Assembly (NCBI GenBank): GCA_029204225.1
Contig: MU833454.1
Coordinates: 1 to 56,276, forward strand
Direction: 5' to 3'
Origin: Diphasiastrum complanatum
Taxonomy: Eukaryota > Streptophyta > Lycopodiopsida > Lycopodiales > Lycopodiaceae
Length of the DNA: 56,276 bases
A program made the position numbers and the translations under genes. This document shows, piece by piece, positions 23,934-36,925 of the stretch. The notes under the pieces were generated by a model. It was not told the origin of the DNA, did not search any database, and worked only from the letters and a program-made list of their open reading frames with translations. Positions within the stretch are counted from its first letter, which is position 1. Each line of letters begins with the position of its first letter.

Positions 23934-24680
23934 TTGCTTGTACAACTCAAACCTAATCGTAGACATGAATTTCCAAAAAGTGTACTTTCATTTTGGGATT
24001 CATTAGTTGCTGAATTAATGATGCATGCCAATAATTTACAAGATTTACAGCTACATAGTGTTCTTGAGGAGAAAAAAATCGAGAGTGTCATGTTATGTAT
24101 ACACGGCAAGGCGTTGTGGTGGTGGTGTGATCTCACAGTCATGCCCACGACCTAAGAAGCATTTGCGGAAGTCTTCAAAGAAGCTTTCGTTATTGCGGAT
24201 TACATCGATTATTACCAAAAGTTTGTGAACTACAAGATAGGGAGTAAGAGCTTAGATTCTTATATCCAAGAATTCATTAATCTCTATAATCAAGTTCCAT
24301 CATTCGATTCTAAATTGGCACTTTGGCAGTTTGTCCTATAGTTGCCTATTGTTATCAGAACAAATGCAGAAGAAATGTACTTCATAACCTTGAGGATGGT
24401 TGTCGATAGCGAAAGCATATGATTCCATAGTGGTGGCATTCAGAAAGTAATTCAACAAATTTTGATCAGTTTGAAAACCAAAAAGGGAAAGAAACGAGGT
24501 CCAGACTGAGCTCCAAAGTATTTTGATGAATTGGATCAAATGACATCAAAACCATCGAAGAAAAAAAGATGAAAAAGTTTATGCCATGAATCAAGGCTAA
24601 AAGACAAATATGTGTTTCAATTGCAACAAGCCTAGGCATATGATGAAATTTTGTCCAGAAAGAAAGAAACCTATGGGCAC
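23934..24680 (+). pseudogene. Element G gag (Ty3/gypsy)
   Basis: The frame from 23934 contains the retrotransposon-gag block (GKALWWWCDLTVMPTT, then EAFAEVFKEAF after a stop, and YQKFVNYKIGSKSLDSYIQE, INLYNQVPSFDS). It is followed at about 24607 by an intact CX2CX4HX4C zinc knuckle (CFNCNKPRHMMKFC). Single stops interrupt it near 24152 and 24340. This gag type with a Trp-rich GKAL block distinguishes it from the copia elements around it. Confidence 0.85.
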
Positions 24681-24682
24681 AG

Positions 24683-25435
24683 ATGATCGAAATTCCTAGG
24701 GGTAAAGATGAAACTGTGGAGATCAACTTGTTTGATTGTGAATGTAAATTTTCTTTTAGCATTGCTTCTTTTTTGCCTAATGAACTGTTTCAATTAACAA
24801 GCACAATTAAAGATCAAGAAGTTAGTATTTTATTAGACAATGATTATGCTCATAGTTTTATTAATTCTCATCTTCTGTAAAAACTTGATATGACAACTGA
24901 AGCTAGCAATCATAGATACAGATTTTATCTAGCTTTAGGAGCAGAGTTGGAGACTTGAAACGCGAAAGTGCCGAATCTCCCAGTAAAAATCCAAGATTAT
25001 AGAGAATTAGTTATTTTTCATGTTTTAGACCTAGCCCGTATAGATTTAATTTTTGGTTATGAATGATTATTTAATAAATTGCCTTCTCTGGCTATTGATA
25101 ATGAGAAGCATGTCCTCGCTTTCAAGGAGGGTAATAAGGTAGTTACTTTATTTGGCAGCAATTTTGTACATCCAATTTCTAAAGTTAAGATAATGGAAGC
25201 ATTTGATGATTCACAATATGGAGTTTTTTCAGTGTTCGTTATTCCTATTGTGGATGTTTTTGATGTGTATCTAAACAATTGTGAATTTTCAATAATTTTC
25301 AGCTCAGTAAATTTAGATCACAAACAAGCAATGAAAAATCAAATCATAAGTAAATTTAAATATGTATTTCCATCAGAATTACCTCATGGCTACCATTGTC
25401 TAGGTCATTAGACCACATGATAGATTTGTTGGAAA
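24683..25435 (+). pseudogene. Element G protease and start of RT
   Basis: The frame carries a retropepsin-like region where the active site should be (SILLDNDYAHSFINSHLL; the usual D-S/T/G-G triad is lost), then DLARIDLIFGYE and the start of the RT entry (LPHG... DHMIDLL) at about 25380-25432. Stops lie near 24880, 24957 and 25063. The frame breaks at about 25435, where about 1 kb of foreign sequence starts. Confidence 0.75.
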
Positions 25436-26431
25436 TCTAGTTCCACTTCAGCCATTTGATCTAGTTGCCACTATATTAGCTACCATCTATTTCTTTCAAG
25501 TATCTATGATAGAGTCCCAAACTTGGTAATTTAGATAGAAATTTGCTACAAAGAACAACCTGTAGATTTACACACAAGTTCAAAGACAATGTTCGTGACA
25601 CTCTTGCAAGGTCTACCGAATAAGCAGAGTCATTCAATAGTTCGTCTCTTCCGAGTCTCATGATTTGAACACTTCGAACTAACGAACACTCTTCGGAAGA
25701 CGTCCGAATCTAACGACAAAATTAATGCCTCGAGCTATTGTTACTGCTATCGGGTCTTCATGCCCACTTTACTTCATGATCAGTCCAAAGCTGGCATGTT
25801 TTAGAGTAACTACATTATGTACATAAATAGATTTAGATGCACATTTTAAACAAGCTAGACATAGATGTTTTTCCAGCTTAGTACAGAACAACTATTGAAT
25901 GTCTTTCTATTATCAGACGATCTATCTAATCTGGAATAGCAAGCTAGTGACATTCTTACTATTTAGCCTAGCTTTATCATTCAATTCTAAATTGATCTTC
26001 TAGGCTTCTATACTGATTAGTAGATTTCTTTCACAACAATCTCATGTGCATTCGCACATCTTAATTATATTATGAGTTCTTCGAATCATCGTATAATATG
26101 TGAATGGTAATTTATGTTTCTACTTTTCTGTTTGTAAATCGAATGCTCTTTAATCTCCTTATGTGTCGAGTCAAATGAATCACAGATCAGAATCACGGTT
26201 GTCCTTGACACCTTTGAATTCTAAATCTACGGTTGTCTTCGACACCTACTTGGCTGGATCTATTGTGATAGAAGATCTAAACATGGTGCTTTAATTTCAC
26301 TAAGTCTTCTGCAAGCACTTACCGATAGGTCGGTAGTGTCTCGCGACACTTCAAACTGTCGGCCTATTCGGCACCTCATTTCCCAAAAGGAGTTAATTCC
26401 AAGAAGTCAACCTATCTCTAGGTAGCCTTAT
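25436..26431. other. Unidentified insertion (~1 kb) in element G
   Basis: Homology to gypsy RT stops after DHMIDLL and resumes at 26432 with PYR, then LSKEEIEI in the next frame. The intervening sequence has no coding signal. It contains a local duplication (CGGTTGTCCTTGACACCT and CGGTTGTCTTCGACACCT, about 26195 and 26232) and another around GGTCGGTAGTGTC. It may be a solo LTR or small transposon; TGTTGGAAATC at about 25427 could be an LTR start, but no matching end was found. Confidence 0.5.
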
Positions 26432-26912
26432 AGGTTCTCTCGAAAGAGGAGATAGAGATTTCAAATCAAATAGAAAATTATCTGAGGATGGGACATATCC
26501 AACCCAGTAAGTCACCATGGGGTGCTCCTATTCTTTTGAAAGTGAAGAAGGATGAAGTTTTTTGGATGTATGTTGATTACAATGAATTAAACAAAGTGAC
26601 AATTAAGAATAAGTATCCATTACCCAGGATGGATGACCTTGTAGATCAATTGGGTGGAGCTAAATACTTTGCTAAGATTGATCTCAGGAGAGGGTACCAT
26701 CATATAAGAATCAAATCGAAAGATGTCCAAAAGATTGGATTTCATACTAGATTTGGCCATTACGAGTTAGTGTTGCCTTTTAAGTTAACGAACACAACAA
26801 CAAATGATGAACAATTTGTTTCATCCATATTTGAGAAATTTTGTGGTAGTGTTTCAAGATGATATTCTTGTCTAGAAGAGACCTTTGAGGAACGCATAGG
26901 ACATATCAGAAC
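26432..26912 (+). pseudogene. Element G reverse transcriptase, first part
   Basis: Gypsy RT motifs: HIQPSKSPWGAPILLKVKKD, VDYNELNKVTIKNKYPLPRM, AKIDLRRGYHHIRI and GFHTRFGHYELVLPF. The family's catalytic YVDDIL appears after a frameshift as FQDDILV at about 26860, so the second Asp pair is kept but the frame is broken. The sequence stops at 26912, where element L is inserted, and resumes at 30293. Confidence 0.9.
26908..26912 (+). other. Target-site duplication of element L, left copy
   Basis: AGAAC, repeated exactly at 30288-30292; the gypsy RT reading resumes across the pair. Confidence 0.9.
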
Positions 26913-27405
26913 TGTCATGCCCACGACTGGTCTCGGGTAGCGTGTCCACACTAGGGATCAATAGACCAAAAACTCGTAAGTTAATTGTGACTATAAGGGA
27001 ATTGGGGCCCTTGTGTGTATAAGGTCATAATTAATGGTTTTAGGCCTAAACTCATGATGGTGGATTTGTATGGGTCTATCAGTGAGTCATTGGGCAACTG
27101 GATGACATGGCCCAGATAGGCTGCAAAGGTGTCTAGTGAGGTGTCACAGTGCACTACTAGTGGTGCATGGGCCTTTGAGGGTATAAGTATACCTATTTGG
27201 CTCTCACTAGTATATGCTTGATTGCATGACCGGTAGCCGTATGCTGTTGGTGTGATGTCTCATTCCTCTTTGTGATTGATCCATAGCTTGGGGGCTAGAT
27301 CCGTTCAATCTAGGATTGATTGGGTTGGTTTGTCCACCATCCGTTCCCTTGTTGGTTTCTTGTATTGGCATGCTTAGAATATAATTCTTGGTTTAGGACT
27401 TTACA
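26913..27405 (+). repeat. 5' LTR of element L
   Basis: Starts TGTCATGCCCACGAC and ends TTAGGACTTTACA. The last 75 bases recur at 30213-30287 with few changes (TTGTCCACCATCCGTTCCC; GGCATGCTTAGAATA). Confidence 0.88.
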
Positions 27406-27406
27406 T

Positions 27407-27419
27407 TGGTATCGAAGCC
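27407..27419 (+). other. Primer-binding site of element L
   Basis: TGGTATCGAAGCC, one base after the LTR end. Confidence 0.75.
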
Positions 27420-30212
<2,793 letters not shown>

Positions 30213-30287
30213 TGTCCACCATCCGTTCCCTTGTTGGTTGCTTGTATTGGCATGCTTAGAATAGGATTCTTGGTTTAGGACTTTACA
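30213..30287 (+). repeat. Truncated 3' LTR of element L
   Basis: 75 bp matching the last part of the 5' LTR at 27331-27405, starting at TTGTCCACCATCC and ending in TTTACA, followed by the right TSD AGAAC at 30288-30292. Confidence 0.88.
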
Positions 30288-30558
30288 AGAACTGTCTTGA
30301 TGAAACTTCGATAGGAGTTACTCTACGCTAAAGAATCCAAGTGTGAATCCCTTAAGCATGAGGTGGTTTATCTTAGTCATAAGGTCACTACTTCTAAAAT
30401 CAAGAAAGATAGTGGTTGATTGGATGATCTCGAGGAATCAACCTAGTCCACCTATTGTGTGGAATGAATCTTGAACCAGAAATGGACCCACCTCAACCAC
30501 AATTCAATTCCAGTTAAATTTTTCAATGAAGACATTCATGGATCTAGATTAAATAGGG
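30288..30558 (+). pseudogene. Element G RT, continued after element L
   Basis: Immediately after the right TSD the sequence reads as the continuation of gypsy RT: a TVLMKLR-like stretch, then ELLYAKESKCESLKHEV, matching the family's region LYAK.SKCEF. Similarity fades after about 30410. 30420-30558 is unassigned and may belong to the tail of element B or to an unrecognised part of G. No 3' LTR of G was found, so G is 3'-truncated. Confidence 0.75.
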
Positions 30559-30835
30559 TGCTGAAATTATCCCTTCTCCCTAAATTCGTAAGCTAATCTA
30601 GTTCCATTCATGCATTCCTTACGATTTTAAGCCTTTTAACTTTATCAATTTTTTGCAAGTCACTGCTCATAAACAACTCATACGTCACCCGTAGGGCTTC
30701 CTCTTACGAGTCATAAGAATCGTTTCAAGTTCCCATTAGAACTCATACATAAAGGGTCCACAAGAACCTCTTAAGTAACTCGTAAGAAACTCATAAGGCT
30801 TCTTCTTATGAGTCATTACAATTGTCGACCATAAA
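30559..30835 (+). repeat. B-type LTR, first part (probable 3' LTR of B)
   Basis: Aligns with 19938-20212 at roughly 80-85% by eye, sharing CCCTTCTCCCTAAAT, AAGCTAATCTAGTTCCATT and CAATTTTTTGCAAGTCACT. It starts TGCTGAAATT where B has TGTTGGATTT, and stops at CATAAA where element C begins. Confidence 0.8.
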
Positions 30836-31509
30836 TGTTGGATTTGTCCTTACTTGTAAATGAATTTTAATATGTTTCTAGTAAGATTCAATTTTTAGTT
30901 GATTCTACAAGTGGCAAAGTCAAAAAATGTATTGTAGACCTGTAGAAATACTCAGTAAACCGAAACATGAAACTCAGAGGGTCGACATAACGGACCTTTT
31001 ATTGAGCTGGACATCATGAGCAGCTGCATCTCATTGGACCACATCATCAATTCGCCTTAGATCAAGTCATTTACACTCTACATAAATGATTTAATAAATA
31101 AATGAGTAACTCTTGTGATTTTTTGAGAATAAAATCATTGTGATTGTGATTCAGAGACCATTTCAGACTATTATCTTAAGGTTGTAAGGTATTTCTTTGC
31201 ACTCATACCGCGCCTCTACAATCTTGTCTAAATGTACTCAATTTTGTTTTAATCACATCCCAGGATTCAAAAAAGTAGTCATCTACTGTCATTATCATTG
31301 TCCACAATTGAATGTGATTGTTTTTATGAGTATAGTTTTTTTTACTGTCTTGGAAATAGATTTAATTACTCTATTAAATATTATTATTACTTCCACTTGT
31401 GGTTGGCTATAGATTGTTGTAATTGCATTTACTATAGTTTCCTTCACTAATGAATCATGATTATTGGCTCATAACCGATCTATCAATCTCATTCAATTGA
31501 TTCCCAACA
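30836..31509 (+). repeat. 5' LTR of copia element C (674 bp)
   Basis: Starts TGTTGGATTTGTCC and ends ATTCCCAACA, followed by a primer site. It interrupts the B-type LTR; the base run before it, ATAAA, is the likely target duplication. Confidence 0.85.
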
Positions 31510-31521
31510 TGGTATCAGTTA
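31510..31521 (+). other. Primer-binding site of element C
   Basis: TGGTATCAGTTA: the first nine bases match the iMet primer site; the last ones have drifted. Confidence 0.75.
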
Positions 31522-31658
31522 TCTTGTCATTCTGATGAGGTTATAGATTCAAGTTTTGACATACAATATTTGAAAAGCAGACAAATCTTACTCTGTTTAT
31601 GAAAGGATTGTTTTAAGGCAGTATCAACTCTTCATTTTATACTATTCAAATTTTTGCA

Positions 31659-32560
31659 ATGGATTTCCAAGGCAAAGCTAGTCTACTGATGGACAAGCTT
31701 GATGGATTCAACTATTTTATGTGGAAATTTAGGATGAAAGTTGTTTTCATGGAAAAAGAACTGTGGGATATTGTCAGTGGCAACGAGGTCAAACCTCAAA
31801 CAAAGGATGAATTTATTTTAAAATGGAAAATGAAAGATGGAAAGGTCTTTGCACTAATCATCCAAAGTATTCAAGACATTCAAGTTGGACATATTAGTTC
31901 AGCACAATCATCTAAAGAAGCTATGATATTCTTAGTATCCTTTATGAAGTGAGGGATGTTACATCCAAACTACACTTGAGAAAGAAGTTCTTCTAGCTCA
32001 AGATGTTAGAAGGTGATTCGATCTAGAATTACGTTAATCACTTCAAGACACTTCTTCAACAAATGATAGCTATTGGATATAAGATAGAAAATTCAGATGC
32101 AAACATGACAATGCTATCTAGCATGCCTCAAGCATATAAAAATTGGGTTATGATGATTGCGACCCATTCAGAAATCACTCTTTCAAAAGTGATCACTATG
32201 TTATTGCAAGAAGATGTTAGAAAATCAAGAGCCTCCTCTTTTTCGAATGCTAAGCTACATGCATTGTTCTCCAAAAAGGAGACAAAGAACAAGAAAAGAA
32301 GACAAAGAAACAATTCAAATCAGATTTGGAGCAGCAGCATAATTCGATCCAGTAGCAAAATTAACAATCCACTTCACAGCAAAAGAACAAACTATTCTAC
32401 AAATATTGTAAAAGGACAAATCATGAGATTTAGGACTGTAGAATTTTGAAGTATAATAATAACAAGATGAAATAATAGGAGAACAAGCTAATGCAGCAGT
32501 AGAGTCTTCTCAGCAACAATTTCAAGAAGTGGAACAAGATGCCTTTATGGCTATTCATCA
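31659..32560 (+). pseudogene. Element C gag
   Basis: Gag starts at 31659, 149 bases after the LTR (MDFQGKASLLMDKLDGFNYF; MWKFRMKVVFMEKELWDIV). It shifts frame at about 31950. The second part at 32063-32449 has MLSSMPQAYKNWVMMIATH and MLLQEDVRKSRASSF, then a basic linker. The knuckle has decayed. Close in type to B, A and E1. Confidence 0.88.
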
Positions 32561-32920
32561 AGACAACTAGGGTAAAGACTCATGGTATTTTGATTCTCGA
32601 GCAACACAACATATGACAAGCCATCTAGATTGGTTTCAACAATATATTGCATACAATACAAAGAAATGTGTTCATTTTAGAGATAATAGCACTTATGTCA
32701 TTAAAGGTGAAGGTAATGTAAAGTTGAACTTTGAGCATGTTCAATTCAAGTTAGTACCAAAAGTTTTGTATGTACCAAATCTGTCAAAGAATCTACTCTT
32801 TGTAAGCAGAATTGCAAATTTAGGACATAGGATTGAATTTGAATTAGATAAATACACCATTCTAGATAAAAGTAAAAGAATTCTTGCACTTAGTTGAAGA
32901 CAATGAAACTTTTATAAATT
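32561..32920 (+). pseudogene. Element C protease
   Basis: The region at 32578-32897 reads WYFDSRATQHMTSHLDWF. The active-site Gly of DSGA is Arg here, which would abolish activity. It continues with the usual LVPKVLYVPNLSKNLLFVSR block. Confidence 0.85.
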
Positions 32921-33209
32921 GAGTCATTTTCTATGTTGAATGGATCAGAAAGGATGAATGCGCAATGGCAATCATCATTTTGTCCATAAACAAAGAAATA
33001 CTCATGCAGATTGAAGACTATGGGAGCAGCCACGAAGCATGGAAAATACTGAAACAGAAGTATGAAGTGAGGACTGCTACGTCAGTGATGCTCCTACACA
33101 ATCAATTGCAAGGTCTGTGATGGGATGGCAGCCAGTTGGATCAGCATGTCGAGAGAATCATTACTATCTTTTCTCAGCTTGCTACATCTGGATAGTAGCA
33201 CCAAGTCGT
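32921..33209 (+). pseudogene. Foreign copia gag fragment inside element C
   Basis: Between the protease end and the pre-integrase block of C, the plus strand reads KDECAMAIIILSINKEILMQ, then YGSSHEAWKILKQKYEV and SVMLLHNQLQGL. This is a UBN2 gag core, of a different subfamily from C's own gag. Pre-integrase sequence resumes after it (LLNMSK, NQVLDLNYPNRKIEI). It is therefore an inserted or template-switched gag piece without LTRs. Confidence 0.65.
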
Positions 33210-34442
33210 CATGTCTCACTTTTGAATATGTCTAAGTAAAATCAAGTTCTAGATCTCAATTATCCAAATAGGAAGATCGAAATTCCAATATTTAAGGCTA
33301 TTTGGTAGGACAATCTTGACCTCTAGTTAATTAGACCATATTCATGAGTCTGTAGGTCTCTTAGACATAGTCCATTGTGATATTTGTGGTCCTATGAAAA
33401 CTCCTTATTTAAGGGGAGCAAGATTCTTCAGTACATTCATAGATGTCTGTTATAAGAGAACTGTTGTATATTTTATGAAAGCAAAATTTGATGCCTTTGA
33501 AAAATTCAAGACCTATAAAGAGAATGTTGAGTTACAAACCAGAAGAAAGATTAAAGCTAGCCGGACTGACAATGGTGGAGAATATATTCCAATAGATTTA
33601 AGAATTATTGTCAAAGTTGTGGAAACAATTTAGAACTTCATATTCCCCACAGTCAAATGGGTTAGCTAAGAGGAATATTAGGACCTTGGTAGAAGCGAAA
33701 AACTGTGTGTTGGCTCATGCATCTTTACCAAAATCATTTTAGGCCAAGGCTGTAGAAACAACCACGTTTGTTCAAAATAGGTGCTCTACTAAAGGATTGC
33801 TAAACCAAACACTGCATGATGTATGGATTGGCTCCAAACCATCATTGAAAAATATTAAATATATGGTTGTACCATTTTTGTTCAAATTTGAAAGGAAACC
33901 AAGAAGAAATTCAATCCAAATAACAAAAGATTGATTTATGTCTATTCTTCACAAAACAAGGCACACAAATTATTTGACCCAACAATCATAATTTTTTTGT
34001 TAGAAGGGATGCTGTGTTTATTGAAGATCAATTTATTGACATGAAAGATTAAAATCAGATTTCAGATGAATCTTTAAGTGCTCCTCTATATAGCACATAT
34101 GAAGATCAATTATCTAATCCTATATCTTCAAATGGTCTACCTATAGATATTGATTTTGATGAAGAACATACAAATCAGCCACATGAGCAAAATTGATTTC
34201 AATAGCCATCTGAACCTGTACCTCTCAGAAGATCGACTAGGCAAAGAGTTTCAATAGTAAGATTTATTGATAACTAGCATGTTATCTTATGGAGGAGCCT
34301 GCTACAATAACTGAAGCTTTAAATCAAGCTGATGTAGATCTTTGGAAAGAGACAATGGATATGCAATATCATTCTACTAAAAAATAATACTTGGACTATT
34401 TTACAAGCTAGAAAAGACTATTGAAAATGTTATGGAGGAACC
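33210..34442 (+). pseudogene. Element C integrase and start of RT
   Basis: Integrase blocks: IVHCDICGPMKTPYLRGARF, FIDVCYKRTVVYFMKAKFDA, KASRTDNGGEYIPIDL, then decayed SQSNG.A.RNIRTL and the C-terminal VRRDAVFIEDQFIDMKD block. After an acidic linker with LRRSTRQRVS comes the RT entry (EPATITEALNQADVDLWKET). It ends at 34442, where element D is inserted. Frequent stops and frame changes. Confidence 0.85.
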
Positions 34443-35385
34443 TGTTGGAAAGAGGTGATGAGATGAGAGAGAAAATAATTCGACAAAGTCGAAGTAGGTA
34501 AGCACGACAGAAGAAACCTTCTTTCTTGTGCATGACTACGCCTATCAATATTGAACAAAAATAGTGATAGAAATCACGTTCAATCTTTAACAACTAATTT
34601 GCACTAGCAACTTAGTGATTACGTAGCCAAACATAAGGCATTGAATTATCAGACAAATAATAAGAGATTATCAATTACAAAAGAATTATAGAGATGCATG
34701 CATACTGATATAATACTGAACACAATAAAAGATAGATTGATTCAGCGAAAACAAATCAAAATGGAAATGAGCACAAAGGGATTGTCGATCAAAGTCACGT
34801 GCTATGAGCTATCTCTGAGTAACTATAACTCTATCTGAATTAAGCACTTCCGCTAAAAGTAGTAAGCGCAATAACAAACTCTAAATCAGCTCTAAAGAAC
34901 TGAGCTAGAATTCTCAAGAGTGTTCAAGCTTGAAAGCTTGAGAGAGATGCTAACTATGTTTCATTATCAATTGCTTGCTAATGATCTGTTAATGTAGAAG
35001 TATGAACAACTATTTATACTAAGAGATTAAGTCATAAATTGCGACATCCAGTTGGCTGTGATGTGCTAGCATTCATCCCGTTAGGACTTCCCGGAAATTC
35101 ACTTGTTGATGATGAACGCAAGACGGTGGCTTAAATTCAAAACTGAACGTTAATTGCCACTGTGCATAAATGAACTATTTTTCGTGACAACCAAAAAATG
35201 CAATAGTCAAAAAATACAAAGGACAAGAAGTCTTCGAAGTGGCCGATGTGACAATAACCACTTGTAAACTATTTTCGAGTAGTTATGTAGACTGTGTAAA
35301 AACACGAAGAAAACTGCAGGTCTAGATGATCAATTGAATGAAGATTAAAAGTCGATTAGTTGATTAGTAGGAGAATAATCAAACA
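34443..35385 (-). repeat. 3' LTR of copia element D (943 bp)
   Basis: On the minus strand the PPT AGATTAAGAGGGAG is followed by TGTTTGATTATTC, the LTR start at 35385. The other end, CTCTTTCCAACA on the minus strand, is at 34443, giving TGTT...AACA ends. It cuts element C. Sequence near 34443 fixes the end less firmly than the PPT side. Confidence 0.7.
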
Positions 35386-35392
35386 CTCCCTC

Positions 35393-35973
35393 TTAATCTG
35401 AATCCATGAATGCCTTGACCTTCAAACTTAGTTTTGCACAAAACATTATGTGTGCATCCAATCTTAATGCTTTGGTAAAAATGTCTGCTGTCATTTCTTG
35501 CATTCGACAGTATTGCAAGTTAACCTCTTTGTTGAGAACTTTGCTTTTGACGTAGTGATATTTGATTTCAATGTGCTCACTCCTAGAATGAAACCTAGGG
35601 TTGGCGGATAACACAATGGCACTTTGATTATCACAAAATAAAATCATCGGAGCATATTGATTCAAACTGATAACTGAAAGTAAGTTCCTCAACCAAATTG
35701 GTTTCTTTGTAGCTTGAGAGGTTGCGATATTATATTCTGATTCAATGAAAGTAGAGCTATCGATGACTGCTTGCAACTGTTCCATGAAATAGGACCATTG
35801 TTGAGGAAGAATGTAAATCCAGAAGTGGATTTACGAGTGTCTACATCTCCTGCCCAACTTAAATCTGAAAACCATTGAGAATGTTGAGTTGGTCGTTGTT
35901 GACTGCTCCATGACAAATGCAAAAATCCATAGTAGCTCAAAGATATCTCATAACTCTGACAGGAGCTTTCCAA
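35393..35973 (-). pseudogene. Element D RNase H
   Basis: The minus strand reads WAGDVDTRKSTSGFTFFLNN, SWNSCKQSSIALLS, IESEYNIATSQATKKPIW, CDNQSAIVLSANPRFHSRSE and MTADIFTKALRLD before the stop near 35393. One frameshift occurs at about 35740. The C-terminus is complete and ends a few bases before the PPT. Confidence 0.9.
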
Positions 35974-36540
35974 TGTGTTATACTAGGATTGGTCATAAAC
36001 TGACTTAATGAGCTGACTACAAAAGCTATGTTTGGTCTGGTACAGATCATGGCGTACATAGGAGATCCTATTATTGAATGATAAGAATACACACATCTGC
36101 TCCTTCTCTTCGATTGTTCGGGGACATTGGTCCTTCGACAATTTGAGACCTGGTTCCATTGGTGAGAGAGCTAACTTGCAATTAACCAGATTATATCTGA
36201 CTAACATATTGAAGCTGTACCTCTGCTGAGTAATGTAGATCAATTTTCTATTTTTGTCTCTTTGGATTTGAATACCAAGGCAGAAATGAGCTTCGCCCAG
36301 ATCAGTCATGTAGAATTTGGAAGATAGCATTGTCTTAGCTTCTTTTATCAGATCAATACTATTGCTGAAAAGGAGTGTGTCATCCACATATAAAGTAATG
36401 ATGATAAAAATCAATTGCATTGCCTTGAAGTAAACATTGGAATCTGAAGAGCTTGGTGTGTTACCATCATTGCCGTACTGGCCTTGCAAGGTGTTGCAGA
36501 GGATTATCTGGCTCAAGATTCGTTTATTCTAGCTGTGCAT
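35974..36540 (-). pseudogene. Element D reverse transcriptase, C-terminal part
   Basis: The frame at 36516-35983 has SNVYFKAMQLIFIIITLYVD, including YVDD with TLLFSNS, then DLGEAHFCLGIQIQRDKNRK and NCKLALSPMEPGLKLSKDQ. Sequence upstream of the finger/palm is missing: similarity ends at about 36540, so the 5' half of D (gag to early RT) is deleted. Confidence 0.88.
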
Positions 36541-36793
36541 TGTAAGTGTGTTACCATCATGCCCACGGATTTACTAATTTTAAAAAAAATTTAGGGAGCA
36601 TTATTCAAATCTGCATGTGGATAACACCAGTACCTCCGGAGATCTGCCTTTGGACAAAACCAATGTCCTCACTACCTCTAGGAGGAAAAGAAAGCAGCCA
36701 TGTCCTAGTAAATCAGAATCTTGCAGGCCCGTGGCCAATTGCTTCTCTTCCTCCCAGACAAATTTCTGCTAAGTGCCCTCACATCGTTTTATA
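36541..36793. other. Short GC-richer unassigned segment
   Basis: Lies between the broken end of D and a B-type LTR piece. A Pro-rich plus frame (TPVPPEICLWTKPMSSLP) has no recognised family. Confidence 0.3.
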
Positions 36794-36925
36794 ATGAACG
36801 TGATTATTTGATGGTGAATGTTGAATGCTTCTTAATGCCTATGTTGATCCTTGCTTTCACACACTATTTAATTCATGTTTGGCTACATAATCAATTGCAT
36901 GGATTTTGACAATTCCAAAGTTTAA
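36794..36925 (+). repeat. B-type LTR, later part
   Basis: Matches 20674-20800 of the B 5' LTR (ATGAACGTGATT, TGTTGAATGCTTCT, TTAATTCATGTTTGGCTAC, AATCAATTGCAT). Together with 30559-30835 it may be the 3' LTR of B, broken by C and D and missing its middle. Confidence 0.7.

Noticed and set aside
30420-30558. 3' LTR of gypsy element G
   Set aside because: No sequence starting TGTAGGAACTTGCC is present after the RT fragment.
36546-36794. 82-codon Pro-rich frame as a possible captured exon
   Set aside because: No start context, splice sites or recognised family; lies between broken transposon ends.
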